Origin: Atriophallophorus winterbourni
Lineage: Eukaryota; Platyhelminthes; Trematoda; Plagiorchiida; Microphallidae
Length of the DNA stretch: 64,000 bases
Assembly: GCA_013407085.1 (NCBI GenBank)
Contig: JACCGJ010001899.1
Span: 62,001-126,000 of the forward strand
Direction of reading: 5' to 3'
Position numbers and translations under genes: made by a program. This document shows, one piece after another, positions 12,311 to 23,305 of this stretch. Below the pieces are notes generated by a model. That model saw only the letters and a list, made by a program, of their open reading frames with translations. It had not been told where the DNA came from and did not search any database. Each line of letters opens with the position of its first letter. Position 1 is the stretch's first letter.

Positions 12311-14717
12311 CTAGATATGGTGGTGAGACAAGTTACGTATCATCATTCATTAATTATTGCTAAACGTACAATGCATGTTTCTTGAAACAGCACTGATTCC
12401 AGTGTACCCGAACGTTGCGCTTGTTCGATCGTCACAGAATTCTCTATTTCCATGATAATTTCAACTGTGAATACCATGAAAAGAAGAAATGGTTAGATTC
12501 AAGACTCCAAAATGTGTAAATTTGTTTCTTTATATACAAAAACGAATTGTGTCATTGAACTGGTATCTTTATTCACACGAAAGCGGAATCCACACAATGA
12601 TTATGTGATACACAAAATTAATTGGAATCATAAAAATATCCTCATTTCCTTGCATTTGTAACACATTTAAAAACAATGACCGGCTTCGTATTGATTGCGT
12701 TGATCAGATAGGGACAGTAGTATCATGATCGGCATTCGCTTGGAAGAGTGAAGGATTTGTAAACCATTGCGCTTGAACGTCACCGTATTATAAGTTTAAA
12801 ACGACCAACCTGTTCCATCACATGAGCCGACACGTATGGGCTTTTCAATGACGCGCTCATAACACAACACTCAGAGACAGTACAAACAGAATCCATTCAG
12901 TAACATTCAATCACAACAGTACGTTTCACTCATCACGATGCAGTGGAGGAACTTACACAAATGTTAGTCTATGCATGCGCTGACTGCTTCGTCCGAAACA
13001 TTTGAAAACCGTTCGTTGGGGCATAGTACCTTGTGCCTCCTAGTTCTATAAAGCCTAATTGACTTTCACACACATCTATTACGGATGGCAAGTTCAAGTG
13101 CATCAGAAATAGCAATGATGTATACTACAAGGGTTACTGGAAGTTAGGTCAATATTTCTAACTGTTGCAGGCTATCATGCCGCAGAAATTCCAAACGTTA
13201 AACAAACGTGTGAATAATCAAATCAGTGCACTCCATTTCATTTCAGCATGTATATGATGTCAGCTTATGCAGAGAAATCAATTCGTAGTTCCTCTTTATA
13301 ACCACCATGTTTTGTTTCGAGAATCTAAGCACTCACTGTTGAAAAATAATTTTAATATATAATGTTTCAGCCAAACAAATCTTCATTCTCAGAGCAATCA
13401 TCCTGAAACCAGTAATGTGATATTCATAGCTACCAGAAAAAAAATCTCATTAGAAATTTTTGAAAGATTTATGCAATAGCTCTGTGTTTTTTACATAAAG
13501 CCGTAGTTTGTTGTTCGAGTCGTTTTACGAATCAGCCTTGACTTTCAAGTCACACTTTTTACGGCTGATTCATTGTTTCAAAGATAACGAAATACTACTT
13601 TGTTTTCTACAACTTTTGAAGCTGAGAAGTTCGAAAATAATGACTGATTTCTATTAACGGTACTGAATAATAATTATATATGATGAGATCATCCATTTAA
13701 GCTTTGATTCCAGTCGCACACTATAACACGTTTGTTTTCGGTCTGTATTCGGTCTAAGCAGTGTAACCATAATTCACACACATGCAAATAGTTGACGAAT
13801 GTTGAACCCGCTTGGCGTTTTAGTCTCTGTTATATAAGTTATTGTAACCAGAATCATTTATCAAATATGCTGCTGCACACTTAGATAATATATTATTTAT
13901 ATTGACATTGTTTTGAGAACGTCGAGCGTTGAATTGTTGCATAGGTTCCCAACATGATATAAATATTCGTTCTACATAAGTTGTTGATTGCCGTGGACCA
14001 TTATAAATAGCATACAATGGTCGAACTAAAATTTTTCATTTTTCCACCCTCAATGTATTCTCAAAGCTACTCAGCATTTAATTCTTGATACACTATTTTA
14101 GTCTTTTATGCAGATCAAGCAGCAAGTCAATCTTTCAGAGATAATTTTGCTGTGATTGTGGTAGGCGCTTCAAAATTGGGAACGACTCCAGTTTTAATTG
14201 TTAGGATTCGACAAGATAATTTCTACCTGGAAAACGCTCCTCGTTTCGAAAAGCCAAACGTAATAGACTTTTAAAACAACATTACTGAAAGAAATGCAGA
14301 TAATTTAGTCGAAATTTGAATTACGTTTTGGCGATAATTTCAAGCCTTTTTAAATCCATGAGTTTCTCTGAAAATCCAGGAGCAAGCATTCCGCAAAAAC
14401 CAGCAAAAATCAGATTGGTTTGCAGGATTAAAAGGACGATATACATTTTGATTAAGTCCTTACAACACGCACGCTACGTTTTTAATAAAAAAATCTTTAC
14501 TGGATACGAGAAAAAGTTGTCTGTATGTAGAAATGATTCAAAAATAGTGGTTGAATCAGAGAGAGAAACCTTCACCATAGTACCTGTTAAATATGAAGAT
14601 AATTAATTTCAATTATTGGGTTTGAGATGTTCTATTTCACCAGGAAATACTTGAAAAATTGAGAGTTGTAAACTATGTTAAGAAGCCACAATGACTGGTT
14701 TCATCGGGATAAATTCA
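12308..14717. other. Non-coding stretch
   Basis: No gene could be recognised. Identity to copy 2 is high except for a patch at about 13270-13350 with clearly more substitutions. A nested hairpin at 13529-13571 is listed separately. A 65-codon minus-strand frame at 13820-14017 and a 96-codon plus-strand frame at 14316-14606 have no recognisable content, and the second is broken by indels in copy 2. Confidence 0.5.
13529..13571. other. Nested inverted repeat (hairpin)
   Basis: The outer arms are gaatcagcc (13529-13537) and ggctgattc (13563-13571), a perfect 9-base match. They enclose a second palindrome, tgactttcaagtca (13539-13552). It is conserved in copy 2 at about 54533-54575. No function is known. 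Confidence 0.6.
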
Positions 14718-14900
14718 TCAAAAAGGACCGATTGACACGGCCACCTGATCCTCCATACGCCGCAAAATTTCTGAAGATGGAACACGAAACGCTCTGGTTG
14801 GTGGATGTTCAACATTGTCGGTATTCTTCAGATTGCTTCCGTACAAATTAAAATCTATTCCGCTGCTTCGTTTAAGCAATGTTACTTTTAGCTTCGACAA
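14718..14900 (-). other. Possible exon relic, unrecognised (60 codons)
   Basis: The minus-strand frame reads through SGIDFNLYGSNLKNTDN and HPPTRAFRVPSSEILRRMED before a stop. Its composition is protein-like, but no family is recognised and the only start in frame is a TTG, so it would have to be an exon. Copy 2 (55721-55903) keeps the frame. The three base differences found are all replacements (KRSS to KQCS, R to Q), so there is no sign of selection. Confidence 0.2.
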
Positions 14901-17900
14901 ACATGGTAATCATGAGAATAGACATCACACCAAATCACATCTCGCGAAATAGTTTCAACGGAGCGGTAGAAAAAATTGGAAAAAATGTTAAGCAATGATG
15001 AAGTTAACATAATTAATTATATTTATATTGTTTTGCTTTTTGACTCAATAGATTTCATTCAATATGAAATAAAATCAATCATTATTTTGGTTGTTAAGCA
15101 CGCAACGGCAGCGAACTAATATAGATGTATTGCAACTAAACACAGACTTGTACAATTCTTGTGTTGTGCATTCAATGACGACATCGTTTAATGGAGCACA
15201 ACAACATATGGGAAAAATTACTTCTTAAAAAGCGCCCTTGTCAATTTATTTATTGCAATGGATGATTTCCTGATATATATTGAAAAAATTTGCTGCTAAT
15301 ACATAATGTCACAGCATTTCCACCACAACAAATTGACCTATGCTTGCGCGTTGTATTCACTTGTCAACTGGAGGCAGTAAGATTACGATCTGCAAGTCTT
15401 AAAAATGTATACATGATAATTCGTGTACTCGAATGAAGCCATTTTTCTTCTGCTTCTTCTCTAATATGATCTCTAAATCTACCCTCTGAAATGAGTGATC
15501 GACCACAATTTTCAATCAGGTGATACTTTCAAGTTGTGATTAATGTATCTACATGATGGGCGCAAACAAAAGGAAACCGGTCGTGTTGTGTGACTGTGAG
15601 ATATAAGTGCATACATATGTGGACGATTTCTTCCAAATTGATTAGGTCACCCTAATGCATGTGTAATTAATCAGGTTTGTACGTGCCGGGCAACAACGTC
15701 ATAAAAAATGCAAAATTATTTTATTTGTATAATCCATTGTCCAGTTAAAATTCAGTTCATTTGAGAAGTTGTTTCTGTCGCTCAGCATTCGAATATTCTT
15801 GATTAATTCGACTATTCAATTAAACCAATCTGGTATTCAATGCCAAATGCGATTGTGTATCATTTCAATTATGACGAAATGTGTCCATTTCATTCACCCT
15901 AAACGAAAACGAATGAATTTGACTCATTTTGGGCATTCCACTATGAAGCAAAATATTTTTTTTATTAAATGTATTATACCAGACGCGTTAATTCTCTGAA
16001 CATCTCGCAAAATTTGTATATTTTTATATGATATTCCAGATTTGGTACCACAAAGTCTCTACCGAATTCTCGTAATTTAGATACATGAATACAATGACAA
16101 TATGCTGCAAATGGCCGAAGGTAAAACAATCTGTGCTATCATGAAGTTATCTGGCACATATTTGCGAGGTTGTTTCTGGGAATAATTTGATGTAGCTTAT
16201 TTTGTGAGCTACATTGTGACACTATGAAAACGTTTATTTGGATTTGAAAGGCTTTTAAATTTTGGCAACTATATACCACAATCGATGCCTCTGTGTGAAG
16301 AATAATTTGTTCATATAATTAGCGGTTGATTAATACGGCACATTCCGTATCTGCATTCAAACTAAGGAAATCCGTAACACGTTTCCACAGGTGTTATCAA
16401 TAGTGACATCGTTTCCCATGATAGACGCCATTTAAGAAGTAAATACATGTAAGTATGATATAGCATGCTGCATTTCGGGTTTGAAATACCTAACATCCAA
16501 GCGATACATATATTTGAAGAAATAAAATGAACATACTTGAATCACCTGAAGTTTTTAACATCATGATATCAGTATTTGTTTATACACTTTGAAGCAGAAT
16601 GTGTGTGAAACAATAATGCGGTATTCAGACTTGTGTTCAAAAATGGACGCTTCACAGTGTGTCAAGTCAAGAGGTCAGAAAATGAGAGAGATTTGTGCAA
16701 AGAAGTGTTTATTGTATCTAGTAATTCAAAGTCAAATCAGATCACACATTTGAATGTACAAACTTCGTGTATGCTCAATGCAAAATTATCAACGACATTT
16801 CAGAAGTTTGCATCCCCAATTGTCTCCTGAGGTCAAGTAAACTTTTAATCTGTAATCACGTTCACTACGAAGACGAAATTGCGAGAGAACTTAAATTGCT
16901 CAAATGGGTCATTACACTTTTTCAACCTGTATGTGACATCCGTCAAAATAATATGATATTTCGATATATTCAGTGGACATTGTTACATTTTGAATTCCTA
17001 AAATGGAAGAAGCGGAATTGCGCCGCTCTCTATCAATGCATCTGGAAGTTTAGAATACTGTGGATTCTGTGTCCAAATGTATTTACGATATCAAGTGCAA
17101 TGGTTGCCTAGTAAACAATTTGGATGGTGCATATATATGGCTATAGATTTTTCTGTTTTGCAGATGATTATGATCAACGTGTATTACACCGATTGTGCTT
17201 TGAAAATTACTTAAGCAGATATTGTTATCTCCTTCACACAAAATAACTGATTACCAGTGTATCGAAGCATGAGGCAATGAGTCGTTGGTCATGATATTCT
17301 GTCTTAAGAGGTTAATTATTGGAGAGATACATTTCTTTTGAAACAAACCCATGTTCGTTCAAACACGAAGCTTCTGACGAAGAAACTGACGAATATTCGT
17401 TACTGCAAGCTTTCCATTTTTGACTATCGATTCTCACAAGGCCACACATATGTTCAAGATCCTTCCTCATTCATATCAAGCAATCAACACATTGTGCAAC
17501 TCTGACTGATGCTAACAAATCGCGTGTCATTTATTAACACTTAACCTCAACTGTCCGGTTGGGCGATCAAAACATATTTTGCGAGCAACTTCAGGATTCT
17601 TCGGCCAAAAAGCTTATACAATATACCAGTCTGGAAGCAGATTCATAAACGCTTATTAGTGATCGGTTGAACGATGGAGTGTAGCCAATTCGTGAGCCAT
17701 GGCATATCAACCAGGATCTCCTTACTGACACTACTTCTTGGTTTATACTCAATTTGCAAGAGTGCTGGCTCATGTATTTGAAGCGGTTGGTTGCATAAAG
17801 CTTACCAAATAGTGGCTTGCAAGCTCAACTTGTTTACAATTATTCCGCTGTTTCAAGCGCATGCGGCTTCTGGTAATATTGTCCCCATCGTGTGAGTGCT

Positions 17901-19334
17901 TACAGCGCGAAACCTGTCGTAGTGTGTGTGTGTGACGGAGATGCATGCAAATGAACTTTTATATAAGAGATCGCATAACTTAATTAAATCCGAGTGTCAT
18001 ATTCTCGAACACTTCTACTCAAGTTCTCAAAAGGCGTCTTTGGAATTACCATCATGTTGTGTTTGACCAAAAGAATAAATCTAATTTAATTTACAAACAT
18101 TCAATTTTTCATCCTCGTGGCGTGGTTGAGACGTGACCAAAAACAAGTCAATCGTTATCAGCTTTATTGAAAAAACTTTTCATTCTGAGTTGAACTGCAA
18201 TTCAAGTGAGAAATAAAAATTTGAATAAAACCCTAATTGTCGAAGATAGAAATATTTGTGTTACGGATTTCATTTGTAGAAACCTATGCATGTTTGTAAG
18301 CAGATTATATAAAATAATGTTAGATAATTTATCGAGCATTTCTCTGTGAGAAAGCTCGCGGAGTTTCCGTGATTGTGAGCAATTCACTATTGAATTTGAT
18401 TCTCGCTTCATTCTTTATAAACTAGACAGGATTGATTTGGTTTTTGCACTATATATAATGTATGCCAAAACATTTCAATTAGTTTTTATGGCTTTGTTCA
18501 TTCGGATATATAGTTTTCAACCTAGGTAAATCAAATCTCATTTTCGAATAGAGTATCGCATGAATAAACTTTCTCTTATGCATATTTAAATGTTTTGTGT
18601 ATTTCGTATTTCAAGTTTCTGTTCTGAAGCTCCACGCATATGCTGTAAAGCTCGGTTTGCTGCAAACCATTTGCTCATGAGATTTTCTAAATTTTTTGTG
18701 AAAGAGTTTACATGTCAAAGAAAAGCACAATTTCTAGCCGTGTAGCCGAATTTGGTGCCCTGGCGATATCTAGATCGGGCGAATTTGGGTTGTAAACGAA
18801 TTGTCATATTGAAATAAGTGAACTCAGAATGATAGTTTTGAGTGAAACATGGTCAATCCAGGATACTTTGACAATGCTACAGTCTGCTAATTCACTGAAC
18901 TCGTGAAGTACGACAACAGTTTGGTATCGCAGTTTCCTCAGTAACAGAACACATAAGCGCGTCATGTTTTCAATTTTTTTATTTCCCTTCCTATGTTAGG
19001 AAAAATATAAGTTGTGAATTCCGTATGGAATATTAATATAGACTTTATTCAGCCTAAAAATCAACCTTGAAAGATAATGCATTTGTCGCGATAAATATAT
19101 GAGATACTTCGTGTTTTGGGTAGCTCAACTTGCAGTGAGATTGCCAATCAACGGTATACTTCGTCCAAAAAGTGTATCTAAAATTTCTTTGAAACAGTTT
19201 GATAATATTTCTAAATTGAATAAGATGCGTTTGGATCATGTGCAGCTAATTGCGAAAAATGTTCACAGGTTCCAAATTGTCACGGCCGGGGCGGTTTTGG
19301 GAATAAGTTCCCAATTCTAAAAAATCTCCAATGG
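14901..19334. other. Non-coding stretch
   Basis: No gene was recognised. It contains a short GT run (about 17922-17935, two units longer in copy 2 near 58935) and small hairpins such as the arms gtagct/agctac near 16195-16215. Frames such as 16767-17111 are disrupted by substitutions and indels in copy 2. Confidence 0.5.
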
Positions 19335-20027
19335 CTCGCGTCTCATATAGTCTTTGTCAACCAAGTCCATCTGCTGACCTGCACGCGTGGTCCTGTGTGA
19401 CCCGGCGCAAATGCTTCTACTGACAGGTGAAAATGCGAAGGCGGCTGACTGGCGCCTAAAAATAAGCATGCTTCCGGCAGGTGAAGCTCGTTAGTCCATG
19501 AAGGCGGCCCACCTAGCGAAAGGAAAACACTTATCCCAAACCTCCACTGCCTAGTGGCTACATCCATTAATGGAAAAGGCTTCAGGAGTCAACCTCGAGG
19601 AAAAATCCGGAGCCGAAGTCCCGTTAGGCAGTCTTGAGTTTATTCAACTTCGTCCTGCCAGCTCCTGCGAAGGCATCGTTGTCCAAACGTAACAGCCTAG
19701 CTTTTTATTTGATTTTAGTGGTGCGTGGAGAAGGAGCACTTGCTGCATGGGCAACAGCTAGTTCTCCATATCGAACTGCCCTGGCGTACATCACAACGCA
19801 CCAATGGAGAGGAAACTCCATTCCGCTTCTACGGAAAATAACACGGGAAGAAGCAGATAAAGGTTAAAAGCCTTGGCTAAACTGTCGTAAAGCTATGCGC
19901 CTGGGGCTGCTTTTGACGGTGGGAGAGACTTCCAGGTCTCATTGGACGGCTACCGCCCGCCTCAAGCTGTGCAGCCCCCATCCAATAAGGTGCCGTCTCG
20001 CTACGGTCTGCTATCCTCATTGTGTGC
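19335..20027 (+). other. 5' region of the RTE-like element
   Basis: This untranslated stretch is GC-rich compared with its surroundings and is shared with copy 2 (about 60350-60977). Copy 2 lacks about 60 bases present here between cttatc and acctcgagga. Short open frames on both strands are not kept. The internal promoter that such elements need is expected here, but no motif could be assigned. Confidence 0.7.
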
Positions 20028-21115
20028 ATGGGGATTAGGACTCAACCGACAAACAGGCTGTATTTTTTTGCACCAGCGAATCGAAATACCAAACAACAAA
20101 TGTCAGTTCTGAAACTTGGAACCTGGAACGTCCGGCCCATGCTTCCAGGATTTCGTGACGACGTTTTTAATATCAGAGGCGTTAGAAAGTCCGCCGTGAT
20201 TAACAACGAGCTAAAGAGGCTGAATGTCGACGTGGCTGCCCTACAAGAGACGCGCGCACCATCCACTGGTGAGCTAACAGAAAGTGATTACACATTCTTT
20301 TGGAAAGGGAGAGGTTCCGATGAGCCTCGACTGCATGGAGTTGGGTTTGCCGTAGGAAACGACATATTGAAAGCAACAGGACCGTAAAGCAGCGGGAGCG
20401 AACGGATTTGGACTCTAAATCTGAGGTGCATTAGTGGTACCATTACGTTGGTCAACGTTTATGCACCGACGCTCTCTGTGACGCCTGCTGAAAAAGAAGC
20501 TTTTTATCATAACCTCACAGCCGTCCTGACAAATGTGCCACAGAAAAACTGTGTAGTGGTATTGGGTGATTTCAACGCCAGAGTTGGTGCAGATTACGAG
20601 TCTTGGCAAAACTGTCTCGAAACGTTCAATGTGAGCAAAACCAATGAAAATGCACAACGCCTTTTAGAATTGTGCACACAGTTCAATCAATGTGTCAGTA
20701 ACACTTTCTTTCATACAAAACCACAGCATAAAGTCTCTTGGAAGCATCCTCGCTCTAAGCATTGGCATCAGCTTGATCTTATTCTTGTTAAGCGTACTAA
20801 TATAGGAAGCGTGCTCCTCAAAAGATCATATCAAAGCGCAGACCGCGAGTCTGATCATTTGCTGGTCTGTGCAAAACTGAAAGCTCCCCCACACGAGATT
20901 TCACCGCACCACATTTTCTGCTAAGCCTAGGATAGACGTCAATCGCATGTGCGAACTTAATCTAACTGCGAGATTCTCAAAAGCCATCACGGACGAGTTC
21001 AACAAGACAACCCCACTTGAATCTGCTTCCTGAAAACTGGAAATTGATAAAAAGCTGCATACGCCGAGTCGCACTTTCGACTTTCGGTCCGAAGAAAGCT
21101 CAAACGAGCGACTAG
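20028..21115 (+). pseudogene. APE-type endonuclease domain of the RTE-like element
   Basis: The first usable ATG is at 20028. Endonuclease blocks in order are LGTWNV, VAALQETR (metal-binding E), HGVGFAV, VNVYAPTLS, the catalytic LGDFNARVG, HQLDLILVK and the terminal SDH in the stretch RESDHLLVCAK. This domain nicks target DNA to prime reverse transcription. Disablements are a TAA at 20385-20387 where copy 2 has AGG, an extra base near 20880 that shifts the frame, an indel near 21030, and a TAG at 21113-21115. The last is also in copy 2 (62061-62063), where relatives would be expected to have a sense codon (probably W). Confidence 0.88.
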
Positions 21116-21136
21116 TTTGAAGCAAACGCTTCTGAG

Positions 21137-22969
21137 ATGACTGCTATGCTAAATGAGAAACGCTCAGCATTCTTGAGGTTCAATGTTATGCCAACAGATG
21201 AAAACTTACGTCTTCTAAGAACAGGTAGAAATGGGGTTCAACAGACTGCAAGGCGTTGTGCAAACGACTATTGGACTGAAGTTAGACCTATTATCCAAAA
21301 AGCTGCGAATACCGGCAATTTTCACGGTATGTATGAAGGGATCAAGAGAGACATTGGCCCAAACAATCTTAAAACGGCTCCCATTAAATCTTTATCTGGT
21401 AAGCCGATTGTCGACAAAACTCAACAGATGGAAAGATGGGTAGAGCACTTCACCTCCCTCTACTTTGGGGACAGTACGGTTCTACCGCATGCACTTGAAT
21501 ATGTCGAACGGTTACCGACCATTGAATATCTAGATATCCCTCCTACTGTTGATGAGCTCAATGAGGCAATCGACCGCTTAGCGAATGAAAAGGCCCCTGG
21601 TGATGACAAAATTCCACCTGAGCTCATCAAATGCGGTACTGCAGCATTATTACAGCCTCTTCACCATTCGCTTCTTCAGTGCTGGCAGAAGAAGGGTGTC
21701 CAACAATAGATGCGATATACAAAGATCATCACGCTATTTAATAATAAGGGTGACAGAGGCGACTGCAACAATCACAGAGGAATCTCCCTTCTGAAGTTCG
21801 TGGGCAAATTGTTTGCTAAAGTTTTACAGATCCGGTTGCACGTTTTAGCTGATAGAATTTACTCCGAATCTCAATGTGGCTGCCGCAAGGAAAAATCAAC
21901 CGTTGACTCCATCTTCTTTTTGAGACAACTTCAAGAAAAGTGTCGGGAACAGCGTATTCCATTATACGCTGTTTTTATTAATATAACTAAGGCATTCGAC
22001 TACGTCAGCAGGGAGGGTCTCTTCAAAATGCTCGATCTGATAGGCTGCCCCACAAGACTGCTGAGACTCGTTATTTCCTTCCACTCATGCATGAAATGCT
22101 CAGTCCATTTCAACGGTTGCAAATCAGAAGCATTCGAAATTCGCCAAAGCGTCAAACAACGGTGTGTTCTTGCTTTCACGCTGTTCGGCATTTTCTTTGC
22201 TCTGCTTCTGAAGCACGCCTTTAAGACGAGAACAGAAGGCATTTACATACGCACGAGAGGTGATGGCAAGCTTTTCAACCTGAACCGGGATGTGATAATC
22301 CGTGACCTGTTGTTTGCCGACGATGCAGCCTTTATTGCTCACTCCCAAGAGAACCTACAGTCGCTAATGGACTGTTTTTCTTCGGCATGCAAAGCCTTTT
22401 GTCTAACAATCAGCATGAGCAACACCAAATTACTTGGTCAAGGGACTGTATCGCCACCAATCATCACTGTTGGAAACTGTCAGCTCGAACCAGTACATCA
22501 TTTCACATATATTGGTTCAACCATTGCGGATAACCTCTCGCTAGACACGGAGATTGATAAGCGGATTGGCAGAGCACCTGTCATTTTGTCGCGATTACAC
22601 TCTCGTGTTTGGGGTTACCCCTAACTAACTGTAAATACAAAGATGATGGTATACAGCGCGTGCGTACTAGATGCTTTACTATTCGGCAGTAAAACCTGGG
22701 CAACCCACGCAAGACACGGACGCAAGCTGAATGCTTTCCATCTACGAAGCATCTGTCGTATCTTGAACATATCGCGGATGGACAGAGTGACTAACGCTAA
22801 AGTGCTTTCAAAAGCTCGTCTACAGAGCATGTTCACCCTATTACGTCAGCGCCGCCTTCGGTGGCATGATCATGTCTATAGAATGGAAAATGGTCGTATT
22901 TCGAAAGATCTACTCTACGGTGAGTTGCAATTAGAAATTCGACCATTGGGCAGACCGCATTTGCGGTAA
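21137..22969 (+). pseudogene. Reverse transcriptase domain of the RTE-like element
   Basis: One frame runs through the RT with in-frame stops at 21707-21709 (TAG), 22622-22624 (TAA) and 22967-22969 (TAA). Blocks in order are EKAPGDDKIPPELIK, RGISLLKFVGKLF, QCGCRKEKSTVDSIF, the motif A region FINITKAFDYVS, KQRCVLAFTLFGIFF, the motif C FADDAAF, and the thumb/C-terminal GRPHLR. Motif A reads N where the catalytic D is expected (copy 2 reads FIDINKAFD), and the usual QG of the KQG block is QR. Only the 22967 stop is shared with copy 2 (63912-63914). The RT is therefore dead by both nonsense and active-site change. Confidence 0.9.
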
Positions 22970-23224
22970 AAAGATGTTTGCAAACGAGATATAACGTTGA
23001 CCCGCAAGCTGGGAAGAACTTGCTCTTGACCGCTCACTTTTGAAGCATTGTGTAAAGCGTCGACTGCAAGCCGGAGAGGAGCAAATAGAGCTCCTGGCTG
23101 CTGAACGCAAATCACGCAGCCGGCGTACAACTGATACAATACAACAGAGTTCTGACTATCGTTACAAGCGCTGCGGGAGAGATTGTTCCTCCCGAATCGG
23201 ACTGTTTAGTCATTCAAAAAGTTG
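22970..23224 (+). pseudogene. C-terminal Cys/His tail of the RTE-like element
   Basis: After the shared stop and a frameshift, the open frame from 23040 encodes a basic stretch (VKRRLQAGEE, ERKSRSRR) and then RCGRDCSSRIGLFSHSK. This is the degraded version of a CCHH-like finger (pattern CxxCxRxCxSRIGLxSHxRxH) found at the end of some related endonuclease/RT proteins. The first cysteine of the expected CxxC is missing. A nucleic-acid-binding role is inferred from the motif only. Confidence 0.7.
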
Positions 23225-23305
23225 AAAAACATGAAATTCATGCGATGTGATGTACATCCATGTTCAAAATCGACCGACGGAGGCCAACAACAACAACTAA
23301 AAAAT
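23225..23305 (+). other. 3' untranslated end of the RTE-like element
   Basis: The terminal block atcgaccgacggaggccaac (23272-23291) is followed by caacaacaac. The same end recurs at 10240-10295 and, degraded, at about 7330-7347, which marks it as the true 3' terminus. Short 3' tandem repeats instead of poly(A) are usual for RTE-like elements. Confidence 0.75.

Larger units (their letters stand above)
1..23055. repeat. Large direct duplication, copy 1
   Basis: This stretch matches 41389-64000 in the same orientation from end to end. The opening decamer gggtctaaac lies at 1 and at 41389, and the last ten bases of the window (cattgtgtaa) match 23046-23055. The first 619 bases are identical; the first mismatch is at 620 (a here, g in copy 2). 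Divergence then runs from about 1 percent (620-2600) to about 20 percent (around 3200-3500) and back to a few percent. Order and orientation of all retroelement relics are the same in both copies. The left edge is the window edge, so the true duplication boundary may lie further left. Head-to-tail tandem arrangement with a 41.4-kb unit is an inference. Confidence 0.97.
19335..23305 (+). mobile_element. Dead RTE-like non-LTR retrotransposon, copy 1
   Basis: The element is about 4 kb and GC-richer than its flanks. It has a 5' region of about 0.7 kb, an APE-type endonuclease, a reverse transcriptase, a C-terminal Cys/His tail and a short 3' region ending in a CAA-type repeat near 23300. There are no LTRs, consistent with target-primed retrotransposition. 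The protein opens with LGTWNV and has LGDFNARVG, RGISLL, KAFDYVSREGLF and FADD blocks. It resembles the endonuclease/RT proteins often mislabelled 'craniofacial development protein 2-like'. I place it near RTE, but the clade needs a phylogeny. It is inactivated by several stops and frameshifts. The left end is approximate because no target-site duplication could be identified. Confidence 0.9.

Noticed and set aside
20042..23139. Minus-strand open frames across the RTE-like element (for example 20042-20266, 20415-20657, 22621-22836)
   Set aside because: They are the reverse strand of the endonuclease and RT coding sequence, and the plus strand has recognisable motifs throughout.
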